Positions 48,558-58,739 of a stretch of 64,000 nt of DNA are shown here, piece after piece (position 1 is the stretch's first letter; each line of letters starts with the position of its first letter). Position numbers and translations under genes: made by a program. A model generated the notes under the pieces. The model had not been told where the DNA came from. It did no database searches and was given only the letters and a program-made list of their open reading frames with translations. Source of the DNA: Abelmoschus esculentus (taxonomy: Eukaryota; Streptophyta; Magnoliopsida; Malvales; Malvaceae); assembly GCA_035048815.1 (NCBI GenBank), contig JAUCBN010000023.1, positions 2,053,501-2,117,500 of the forward strand, in the 5' to 3' direction.

Positions 48558-51500
48558 TTAAACACCATTCTTTCCTTTGGAGGAAAAGAATCTGCTATAG
48601 CCTCTCGAATGTTTCTCCGGTGGTGGTGTGGTGGAAGTCGAAGATGAAGTGCTTGACATGGTAGACCGGTGTTTCGAACTGATCGGTGATCTCAAAAGGT
48701 TTGCTTTGGTATCGGAAGGGCTGCATGGTGTGTTAAATGACTCTGCAGGGGATTCAGCACCAGTTCGGGTTTTGCTGCCTGATAGAGCAGTGTCTATCTC
48801 CGCCTGATCGAAGTCTTGCAAGTTCATGCAGCTGGTAGTTGGTTCATCTTCGCGGAGACATTCACTCTTCCGACTCCTCTCATTGTAGGGTGATCCCGTT
48901 TTATCGGTCTGAGGGCGGAGCGCGTTCAATTGCTTGCCAAGAAGGAATATGGTTTCTTGACATTCAGCTAGCTTCTCGGCTGCAGCAGCTAATTCTTTGT
49001 CCTGTGGTCAACAAATTTGATAAGGCCTATCAACAATCTAAAGCCTGAGAAACCATGATGTTAATTATGGAAGTAAATTAGAACGAAGAATGACTTGTAG
49101 AACTCAGTGTTCTGTACAAAATGAAATCCAAACTGATCGATATCATGACCATATCGAACACCGAACTGTGCTAGTTTTAGAAAAAGACAAGATGATATAT
49201 AGTCTACCTGCTTGTTCTTGAGGTCATTATCGGCTGCTGAACAAACAGAACATTTGCCATTCCTGAAAGTGATGGGAAACAATTATGTTAAATGTAAATC
49301 CGACGGCATATAGAATCGAACAACAAAGACTTGGTAGGAGCTTACCATTGCAATTGCTTTTCTAGTTCTCTGCATAGGGCCAAAGCATCATGGTGACTTC
49401 TCTTTTCATCTTGAAGCTCGTTTTCCAGATTTTCAATTTTTTCCTTGAGATGGTTCACCTCGGTCTCTAAATCCTCTGCGCGTGTTTCAAGTGACCTATA
49501 TGACTCTGCCATGCACTTGAGCTGTGTCTCGGCCAAGCTGTTTGATTTTTGAGCAGAAGCCAGTTGAGAATTTGCTTCTGCTAGAAGCTGCTTTGTTTCA
49601 TGTAATTGTGACATGGTCATCTCCAGATTTTCAGTACATCGGGAAAGATCCATTGCCATCTTTTCTTTCTCCAGCTTCAATTCCTCGAACTCGTCGAAAG
49701 AGATGTTACTTGTTTGTTTTGATTCATATTCCGAGACCATGTTTCGGTCATCAGGAACATTTTGAAATCTTCCTTCTGATGAACCATTTTGATTTACCTT
49801 ATTCTGTGGTAAAATAACCTTATCTATGCAATCGGAACTATCGATTTCCGCATCATGACTCTTGTAGCCGAGAACATTGAATCTTAGTTCACTGGCTTTG
49901 GCTAAAACAGTAGAAAGATCGAAAACGAAATCATCCCAACTCATATTGCTGCATAAGACCTTATTGTAGGTGACAGACAAGTCATCAATTTTGTGTCTTA
50001 AACCGTTGCCATCAGAAGAGAGATCATCAAATGCCCTTGCTTCTTTTCCCAGGGACAGTACAAAATCATGAATCTGAGATATGGCAGCAGCTAGTTCTCG
50101 ACTTATAGTTTGCAAAATTTTTGATGTCACCTTATCACCTGGGGGCATAGCGGCATTCTCTTTAGTTAAGTTACCATTTTCCGGATAACACCGTCCACTG
50201 CATGTGCCACCAGACTCATGCACCACTTCCTCAGAGACACCGTTGATAGATTGTTGGCTCAGGGTGTCATGTGCATCTTGGACAACACGTTTGATGTCTC
50301 CAAGAATTTGATGCTCATCTCCATCCTTAGACATCAATTCAAGCACCATGGAGAGCTTTGATCGAAGCTTCATAACGAGTAATTTGTCTTCATCAGATTC
50401 AGGATAGACTTCTGATATATCCATGTTCGTGGTCCCGTTTGCTGATGGTGATAGATCAAGCTGCTTTTCAGACTGGAGTTCCTTACAAGAAATCTCTCTC
50501 GAAGCATCACCATTATCAGTTTCAGATGTATTACTGTTGGTATAACCTGAAATGTTGATTGCACCATCTGCAGTTGAATCATTCGAAGAACAGGCCAACT
50601 TCTCCATCTCAAGAAAATCGTCCATAAGATCCAGGTGCTTTGCATTTTCAGTTCTACTCGACTTCTCAATGCTCTTTTCCTTCCTGAATTCAGAGAGCTC
50701 AGAGATCGCACCCGTTGCCCATGAGTCGGCACAACTTTCAGACACAGAAACCACACTTGGTGAATTGCTAGCATTTCAAGTTGAGAAAGCTTCAGGAATC
50801 TGAATAACTTTTGAGGGGCTGCATTGTTGGTTGCTGATCGCGAGTTGCACTTCTAAAGTTTGAAGCTTGCTAGATGTCTGAGCACACAGATTCCTAGAAG
50901 CCAGTAGTTCACCGTTACGCTTCACCAAAGCTTCTTTCAGCATCTTTGTTTCTTCTTCCATTGCTAATAATCGTTCCGTGAGAAACTCATTCTCTTTCTG
51001 GAATTTCTGTGCATTCTCAAGGGAGAAGTCAGTCACAGCGGGTACATGTGGACTAGATGGCCGGGCGGGAGACCTCTTTATTTGAGTATCTCCGTAATCC
51101 CTTCCTAAACTCTCAACCTCTAGCTTCATTTGGGCAATTGCAGCAGGCCCGGGCAACTTTTTCCGGACAAGGCCACGCAGTCTTTGGCACTCTGCTTCTA
51201 ACTTTGCTATCTTTCTGACACCCTCCATATGCTGCTTGTTAGCTGCTTCTGCAGTTCTTATGCTCATATTCCTTTCTTCATTACGAATTTCTAGCTCTTT
51301 GGAAGCTACATGAAGCTCGTACTTGAGTGAATTTATTTCCCTTTCGCACGATTCAATGTTACCGTTCAAGAGCTCAATCTCGGTTTCAGCTTGTGATTTA
51401 TCTTCAGTTATCTTGACCAGCAAGTTAGAACGTTCTTGCAAAGACCGAGAAATTGCAGCATTGTCAGCTTCAGACATACGGAGCTCTTGTCCAAAATTAG

Positions 51501-52348
51501 CTATCTTAGCTTCAAGCTCGAGCTTAATCTTGTCACATTGCTTGTTTTTGCTATTTATGACATCTTGCAACTTCTGTTCATGTGCTTCCTTCAGATTTCG
51601 GATTTGTCGCATGCACTCCTTAAGAGCACCATCCAAATGCAAAGCCCTATCTTCAGCAGTGAGCTTCAAAAGGGTAACAGATTCAAGATGATTTTTCAAT
51701 GCCAAGGCTTCCGCTTCCGCTTTCTCCCATCCTGCAGCAAAATCAACAGCACAGATTGAGAAAACTCCGGACCAAGTTTAGCAGGAAGAAGTTAAATATT
51801 ACATTATGCTTCAGAATTTAAGCATAGACTAACCCGAGACCGCTTCTTCTGCAACTTTAGTGTGCTGTTTCACCAGGTCTTCCTTGGTAGTAATCTCTGC
51901 ATTGGCCACAGAGAGCTTTTCATTCAAATCCGTAATCTCATCCTCCAATGTCTGAACTCGTTCCTCGTATATTTTCACTTGATTCTCCATACCGGTGAGG
52001 TGTGAATATGATTCCACAGATATTTGAACATACTTTGGTTTTTGGTAGGTATCCTACTCGACAAAAAACACAACGAAATCAGTATCCGATAGAACAGCTC
52101 AACAATTTAGATGATAAGCAGATCCAAATATTCACTCAATCGGGGACAACGTACTACGAATTAAAATCGATAATGTAACAGCCTAAACAAGTATGCTTGT
52201 GCATCTTAGTTAAGTATAACAGATTTACCTGATCGGTTAGAGATGCAGTTGAAGCCAAAGTAACGGCAGTGGCATCTGCTTCAGCAGCGGCGGCCGCAGC
52301 AGCAGCTTGATCAGATGATTTTTTCTTCCAAGGCCATCGACGGTCCAT
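48558..52348 (-). CDS. Filament-like plant protein (FPP) with in-frame TGA
   Basis: Long coiled-coil protein of the FPP family, which binds microtubule-associated partners such as MAP65 in Arabidopsis. Exons on the minus strand: 52348-52229, 52053-51834, 51731-49346, 49262-49208 and 49001-48558, all GT-AG and in frame, 3225 nt in all (1075 codons). It begins MDRRWPWKKKSS with an alanine-rich stretch, then VQISVESYSHLTGMENQVK, long heptad-like coiled coils, the SCADSWATGAISELSEF motif and the typical end GYSRFFSSKGKNGV. Codon 432 (50778-50776) is TGA in the middle of the large exon; reading frame and family homology continue unbroken on both sides. Translation would stop at 431 residues. Either the gene is a recent nonsense allele, the stop is a sequence error, or it is bypassed. 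No nearby intron of workable size removes it. Confidence 0.88.
50776..50778 (-). other. Premature in-frame TGA in the FPP gene
   Basis: The codons read TCA ACT TGA AAT GCT AGC AAT. Upstream (KVIQIPEAFST) and downstream (NASNSPSVVSVSESCADSW) both match the FPP family in the same frame. A CGA to TGA transition is the simplest origin. The following bases do not form a known strong readthrough context such as TGA-CTA. Confidence 0.85.
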
Positions 52349-52367
52349 TACTTAAACTCTTTATAGC

Positions 52368-53214
52368 CTGTGTCAAGAAGACCAAATAATTTGTCAGGAA
52401 AAACACATTTCAGACACTCGATTTAGGTCGTATTAGGAACAATACTCTCTTGGATAGGTTTCAGACATACTTTTTCTGACAGAAAATGAAACAATTTCCT
52501 TCAAACACATTCAAAGACTATAAACAGAAACATGTTTGATGACACCAACAGCTAAATTACCTTACATATTTGGTCTAAAAAACACAGAACAAATCTTAGA
52601 AAATCACTGAGAAATAACAACAAACAAAAATGGGAATCATCAGATTAGGTGGTATTTCTTTAACCTTGCATGATGGAATAATGCTTCTGGTACGCATTCA
52701 CCAAACTACTAGAGGTGTAAGAAAATCAAAGTTTTCCTCTTTTTCACCCCACATTTTCTCATCTACCAAACAGAATGTAAAGTACAGCAGGGGGAAAGCT
52801 GCAAGCTTGGAAATCTACAAACCAGGAGATTGGTAGATTTGGGTCTGGAAAAAATAAGCCGTCAATTTAGAAAATGAAATCTCAAGCAAAACAAGTTCAT
52901 CAATGGCTTCAGTTGAAATCTAAAGATCTAACAAAATCCAAACACAGGAAAACTTACAGACAAAATACAATTAACAAAAATCTCGAAGGAAACGTTGTCT
53001 GTTGACGAAACCGAACATCTTTATTTGAATCAAAGGAACCAAACTAAACGCAGAGATACAAACAAAGTGCTTTCTGGTTTTACTTGCTATACACAGTTCA
53101 ACTGTGTTCTAACCACCGACCATTTATAGTTAAACGAAAAACTAAAGCAATGAATCAACTATGAAGCGAATGAGTGTACTTTAGAACTGCCATTATTGGA
53201 TAAAATGGATTTAC
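52368..53214 (-). other. Probable 5' UTR intron of the FPP gene
   Basis: On the minus strand the donor CTCCAAG/GTAAAT lies at 53215/53214 and the acceptor GACACAG/GCTATAAAG at 52368/52367, giving an 847-bp intron 19 nt before the ATG. The upstream leader exon (about 53410-53215) is pyrimidine-rich with CCACCACCACC repeats. Prediction only. Confidence 0.55.
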
Positions 53215-53440
53215 CTTGGAGAAATGTAGCTTTGTAGGTGAGTTTAGTATGAAGAAAAGAGTGTCGGTTAAGATTTAATGATAAGGTGGTGATGGGGGTG
53301 GCGGAGGAGAGCGGCGGAAGTGGTGGTGGTGGTGGCGGAGTTGATAAGCAAAGGATGTAAACGTTCCCAAATCAATCACCTTTAAGAGTTTTTAGTTTTT
53401 CTGCAAATATGACAGATGAAAACTTAAGACAACTGCCGGT

Positions 53441-53448
53441 TATTTATA
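53441..53448 (-). promoter_or_regulatory. TATA box of the FPP gene
   Basis: Minus-strand TATAAATA, placed to start transcription near 53410 upstream of the CT-rich leader exon. Assignment by sequence and position only. Confidence 0.6.
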
Positions 53449-53454
53449 CTTATA

Positions 53455-53700
53455 CGTAGGTTGGTGTGATTATTTGATCGAGTATAAAAAATTTTAAGTT
53501 ATTCGAGTTGACGAGTTATATTTTATAACTCAAACTTTATATAAATTTTTTGGTTCGAGTTGAGTTATTCGAATTTCTATTTTATAACTCAAATTTTATT
53601 GAAATTTTTTTGAATTAAGTCAAAACGAATCCGAATATTTTCAACTCGAATCGAATTATCTAGTTTTTTTGAGTCGAGACGAGTTTTGTTCACCCTTATA
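53455..53700. repeat. ACTCGA-rich repeat with ACCCTTA end
   Basis: A run of TTCGAGTTGA-type motifs with an internal direct repeat (TATTTTATAACTCAAA at about 53518 and 53579) ends GAGTCGAGACGAGTTTTGTTCACCCTTATA. The TTCACCCTTA end resembles hAT-type termini (TAAGGGTGAA in reverse). It is related in style, not closely in sequence, to 3306-3836. It begins immediately upstream of the FPP TATA box. Confidence 0.5.
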
Positions 53701-56700
53701 CATGTGTATATATATATATTTTTTTAAAGATTATATATGTGTATATATTCGGTAAGAAAAGGAGAATTCCATCGGGAGATTATAATTTAATAGGAAACCG
53801 TGTTTCGACTCAATTCAATCTATTATGAATACTTTTTTATTAAAAAATTAAATTTTAGTTAAATCAAGTTAAAGTATTAAAAAAATAAGTTTGAAATTAA
53901 ATTTGGTTAAAATTTTTTGAATTCGATCTAATCTGATATATATATATATACACGTTGCCCTGTATAAAATTTCCCTTTCATGAAGAAAAAAATTGGAAAG
54001 ATCGTCTTATTTTAAACTTTTATAAATAATAAAATTCGATTTATATTTGTTGATTAATAATCTATACATACATCGAATATTATTGAACATCACTAATACT
54101 AAATACTATTAAATTGATTAATAAAAATTAAATATTTAAATACACATATTAATTGACGAATAAATTAAATATCTTATGAACTAACCGGTCTTAAATAAAT
54201 AAATAATCTGAAAATATTTAAATCTATTTATTCTTCGGAATTCGGTGGTGATATTGAACAATTGTACGATTGTTGTTGTTGTCTCTTTCATATGAATAAT
54301 TACAGATATTTTTATATGTTTTATTAAACTCATAATTTTGTCCACAAATTAGGGTATCCAAGGGAGTATATAATTTGAGTTAATAATGTAATTATCCACT
54401 AATTGGGGGACACTCAGACAAAGTCTATCTTGGCTTTATCTTCCTTGATAAGGGTGAAATTTAATCTAAATTAATCGTTTTAATAAAGTTGATTATATGT
54501 TAGATAAATTAATGTGACAAGTTTTTTAATATATTTTAGGTGATTATAAAAATAATATTTAATTATATATTTAATTTTTTGATAAAATGAACGCATATCT
54601 TATTTGAGTTAAGATTTTTTTAGATGATAATTTTTTGATTATATAAGTTTAGGGTTTGAATTCTGATGCTTTCAATTGAGTAAGTTTGATTGAAATGATA
54701 TTTTTATAATGAATTTTCGTAATATCTGATCAAAATTAATCAATTAGCAGATTCGGGGGTGTTTAAAATTTTGAGGGATCTGTGTAATTTATTAAAATGT
54801 GACCCTTAGAAGTAATTGTCTTTTAAGGGTCTTGTGTAGTCATTTTTATTGCGATTGTCCAGAACCTCAATGGTTCTATAAAAACAATAATAATAGGAAT
54901 AATCAATAAGATTTTATAATCAATTGTCACATTTAGAAAACAATTATAACGTTTTAACAATCATAACTCATATATTTCTTATGAAAAGGGTAAAGATTTC
55001 GGTTTATAAATTAAATTTTTATAAAAAAATATAAAAATTCGATATACATTATTTTTAATAAAAATTATAAATTTTTTTATATATACCAAAAAAATATATA
55101 CTAAATTATATGAGCAAAGTCATCATAGCTAACGACTTTTAGCCCATCACTTCACCCATAACTCTTGGTTGGAACGATTCCTTTTTTTAATATATAAAAT
55201 CTTTAATTTCTTTGAGTTTTTATATTTTTTTATAAATTTTAATTTTATTTAAAGCAAAAGAAAAAATGATTTAAGAAAAATGAAAATAAATAATTTTAGT
55301 AAATCTAAAATTTATAATTTAAATAATATAAAAAAAATAAAAACAACAAATTAAGTAACTGATAGATATACTTAATTTTTTATCCTTAAGCCAAAATTCT
55401 ATTATTAATATGGACTCTTGAAAAATGATAAAAAAGAAGTTTAATATTGGGTGATTTAATTTTTTTAGTATTTAAAATTATTTATTTGACGTACGAACCA
55501 TCTTACCTCAGTAATTAAAGGAACGATTATTGTTTTTAAAAATTATGAGTTCGAGCACTAATAATGTTAGCAATAATGATTAAGCGATTATTGTCTAATC
55601 ATTAAAAATAGATACTCTGAAACAGATGTTATTGTGACCATTGTAGCTGATTAAAAAAATTATTTATTTGGCATCTAATACTTGGATGTTCACATGAATC
55701 TATCATTTATATTGTTTTTTCATTATATCGTAAAAATTATTTATTTTAAATTAATATTAAATGGTTTAATAAAATAAATTATTGAAATTTTTAAATAAGA
55801 TTAAAAGTTTAAATCTTAACATTGTAAATAATAAATTAGATTTAAATGATCGTCCATATGATAAATTTTTACTATATTAATATAAATTAATCAATCAATA
55901 AATTAAATATCTGTGATTAAATAAAAAATATTTAGTTTCACGTTGTTTTGAACTATTAAATCAAATGAAATTAACGATAAAGATTAAAATATTTTTTTCT
56001 ATCTTTTTAAATTCTAGAAGTTAATAACACTTGTTATTTAAAATCAATTAATTAATCTAATAATCATAGATATTATTATACTAATATTTAATTGAAAAAA
56101 CAATTTCCCCTTTCTTCTCTAACACATTAAATCTTCTCCTGGACAATGGCCCACGCCCAAGTATAGGAAGCCCATAATCATGTTTGGGCCGAAATATCGT
56201 AATTTCATAGATTTTCGAGTAACAATTTAATAAATTATTGATTATTCTTTAATATTTTTATAATATTTTCTTAATAGAAAATAAAAATAATGCAGTTTAC
56301 ATATTTTAATCATGTTTTTATAATATATTAATAAAATATTAAATTAATCGTTCAAAATAATAAAATATATTTTCATTTTATAAAGATTTATTTTTAAGTG
56401 CTAATTCAGAATTAGAAAAATATTTAACGGTTTATTTATTTTTTAAAAAATGATTAGATATTAATATTATAAAGTTTTAGAGTGACTTAAAAGATTACAT
56501 AATTATAATCGTGGGAAATTTATAATATTTTGTTTGGTTGATTTGGTCGAAATATTAAATTATTGCGTTCGATAAGAAAATATAATATTATTTAAAAGTA
56601 AAGTAGTTCCTAATTGGGTGCCCGCAATTACAAGCGCACATAGTTACGGGTACCCAAAATTTTAGGTATTCAAATTATTGTCCGGACCGATAATATATTG

Positions 56701-57550
56701 ATATATAAGTGAATATAAAAAAATTAATCTTATACTATTTTAATAATATTTTTAATTATATCGATGAATTATCACAAAACGAGATTCAATCATATTATTC
56801 TATTGACTTTTTTTATTTAGAGAACATATCGTGACGATTATTACACGAACACTAAATTATTATAAAAATAAACAAAAATCGTGCTATAAAATAGACACAA
56901 ATTATCATATAGAAGTTGATAAAAAATACAACAAAATATATAAAAACAACAATTTACTTTTAAAAATTAAATTATTTATAAAAATAAAGTTTAATAAATA
57001 AATTAAATACTTTACGGTTTTAATAACTAAAATAAATTTAAGAGTAAATTTACGATAATAAAGTTTATGCAATTTAAAAAAGAAAAGAAAATAATTTTTT
57101 TAATTAAAGGTCCAATAATAAAAATAATTGATTGAAAAATATTTGTACATTTTCCCATCACCAATCAAATAAATCACAGAATTTACAACAGTCTTCTTCA
57201 TGCGTTCAACAGTCTCAAAGGCTCGACCTTTTTGCTTTGCTCCAGTCCGATTCGAATCCGGGACGACTCGGTGGATAACTCACCCAGCTTTGCCAGCCAT
57301 CTCCATGCATTCTCCGGAGCTATCATGTTATTGACTCAGTTCAGTTTACCCCCGATTTAAACCAATTGCAAACAATTTTAAAAAATAAGTAAAACCCCCA
57401 CTATGAGTTAGTAAACCACCTTCTTAACTCGGCCAACTCACTTGAGCTAACTCGGTCAACAAATGTGTGATTTGTTGTTCACTCGAGCTAACTCAGAACT
57501 GAGTGAAAAAAGGGGAAATAATCGGAGCCCTTTTCCCTTCTGGTTTTCCA
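53700..57550. other. AT-rich spacer between FPP and second SAUR
   Basis: No gene is recognised over 3.8 kb. The stretch contains a SINE copy (55489-55656) and partial family-2 MITE arm sequence around 56985-57075 (AATAAATTAAATACTTTACGG). The block 57160-57550 is less AT-rich, with repeated AACTCG(G/A)CCAACTCA phrases, and is probably the 3' region of the minus-strand SAUR. Confidence 0.55.
55489..55656 (+). mobile_element. tRNA-derived SINE family, copy 4, with target duplication
   Basis: Best-delimited copy. It is flanked by the perfect 14-bp duplication AAATTATTTATTTG (55475-55488 and 55657-55670). It starts ACGTACGAACCATC, shows a box A-like TTACCTCAGTAATTAAAGG and a box B-like GAGTTCGAGCAC about 40 bp later, then AATGATTAAGCGATTATTGTC, and ends CCATTGTAGCTGATTAAAAAA with an A-tail. 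Size (about 168 bp), internal pol III-like boxes, A-tail and duplication are those of a plant tRNA-derived SINE. It encodes nothing. Confidence 0.85.
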
Positions 57551-57553
57551 GAA

Positions 57554-57982
57554 TTACCAGATTGTTTTCTCAACGAACCCGTGAAGTAAAGGTCGGGATT
57601 CGGTCCACAAATGGCAGTAACCTTTGAAGTTCTCGATGTTTACGAACCGACCGGAGCGATCCGGATCCGAACGGGAGATAAACCGGATCACTTCTTCGAA
57701 AACAGACTCGTCGCAGGGAATCGACAATGGGCCTTGATTACTGAACCCGTACTCTTCCTCGGCTTGGCTAAGGAGCTTCTTGAAGACGGGATGGTTCAGG
57801 TACGTCAAGCGCACCACGAATCTCCTGCAACTGGTCCCAACGTAGACCGCCACGTGTCCCGCCGGCACATCGGACGGGATGCGACCGGCCGAAATGCGTG
57901 CCTTGTTCTTCCACCGCCGCAGCATTTGGCGAAGCCTCACAATGTGGCGGATTTTGCTACATTTTCCTAGACCCGCAGACAT
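57554..57982 (-). CDS. SAUR family protein
   Basis: Intronless SAUR gene encoding 142 residues. The basic N-terminus is KIRHIVRLRQMLRRWKNKAR. The SAUR domain starts near residue 36: IPSDVPAGHVAVYVGTSCRRFVVRLTYLNHPVFKKLLSQAEEEYGFSNQGPLSIPCDESVFEEVIRFISR. A C-terminal extension of about 35 residues (FVNIENFKGYCHLW, SRPLLHG) is typical of one SAUR subgroup and absent from the SAUR50 type at 44785. Likely role as in other SAURs: regulation of PP2C.D phosphatases and cell expansion. Coding GC is clearly higher than in its surroundings. A TATAAAA lies at 58105-58099 on the minus strand. Confidence 0.93.
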   Translation of the reverse strand: MSAGLGKCSKIRHIVRLRQMLRRWKNKARISAGRIPSDVPAGHVAVYVGTSCRRFVVRLTYLNHPVFKKLLSQAEEEYGFSNQGPLSIPCDESVFEEVIRFISRSDPDRSGRFVNIENFKGYCHLWTESRPLLHGFVEKTIW

Positions 57983-58098
57983 TTTCCGGGAAAATTAAGA
58001 AAAAATGGAGTGTTTGATTTGTTTGGGTTTCGATTTGATTGAGAAAATATAATGTAGAGATTTTCGAGGGAGGATCAAGTGTTTGGGAGGGAGGAAGG

Positions 58099-58105
58099 TT
58101 TTATA
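58099..58105 (-). promoter_or_regulatory. TATA box of the second SAUR gene
   Basis: Minus-strand TATAAAA about 117 bp before the ATG, in a less AT-rich window. Transcription start is expected near 58070. Confidence 0.7.
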
Positions 58106-58204
58106 AAAGGGAGAGTGGAGAAATACCCTTGAAATTTGATATAATTACAAGGGGAGCCATATGGTATGCTAAATTTTTAATTGACAAAAGACAATTTTAA
58201 GGAA

Positions 58205-58735
58205 TTTAGAGTAGTGTTAAACTCAATTTGATTTGTTAAAATTTTAAATCGAGTTTAAGTTTGAGTAATTTTAAACGAATTTTAAAAATTTGAGTTTAAT
58301 TCGGCTCGTTAAGAACTCGAGTCAAATTTGATCTTTATTCGAGCCTAATCGAGTTAAGTATTGATCGATCTTTGATTATGTTAGAACCGAGTAATTCTTA
58401 TCTACCACGTCTTATTTAAAGTCTAATGAATAAAAAAACTTTGATACACAAGTTGTATAAACTCAAGCTAGGATTTAGTGTGTTAATTTAGGTTTAAGAC
58501 TTATGTTTAGAGTCTATATTTTAGGGTTTTAAGTTTTGAAATTTAAATTTTAAATTATAAAAAATAGTATATTTATATTTTCAAGTAACTCATGAGTTTC
58601 TCGAATCGGGTATCATCTATTTCGGTTCAACTCATCAAGTACTCGAGTCGATTTTGAGCTTAAACCAAATCCAATCAAATCGAACTCCAATAAATAATAA
58701 CTCACGATCTGTCTCGTCTTTTTTACGACTCTAAC
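58205..58735 (-). repeat. Dispersed ~530-bp repeat, copy B
   Basis: Inverted relative of 3306-3836. On the minus strand the motif order is GACAGATCGTGAGTTATT, TCGACTCGAGTACTTGATGAG, AAAATATAAATATACTA, GACTCTAAACATAAGTCTTA, ACAACTTGTGTATCAAAG, CTCGATTAGGCTCGAAT, ACGAGCCGAATTAAACTC and CACTACTC. Many CG dinucleotides of copy A are TG or CA here, as expected of an older methylated copy. It starts about 100 bp upstream of the SAUR TATA box. Confidence 0.7.
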
Positions 58736-58739
58736 TACA

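Noticed and set aside
50740..50810. A small intron removing the TGA in the FPP gene
   Set aside because: GT and AG dinucleotides exist around it, but the only frame-compatible intron would be about 40 nt, too short for plant splicing, and would delete conserved residues.
48558..52348. Two separate genes instead of one FPP gene, split at 50776
   Set aside because: Both parts are in the same frame in one continuous exon and match successive parts of one family; the downstream part has no promoter or conserved start of its own.
57611..57970. 119-codon open frame opposite the second SAUR
   Set aside because: It lies wholly antisense to a well-conserved SAUR coding region; the open frame follows from that gene's codon composition and matches no family.
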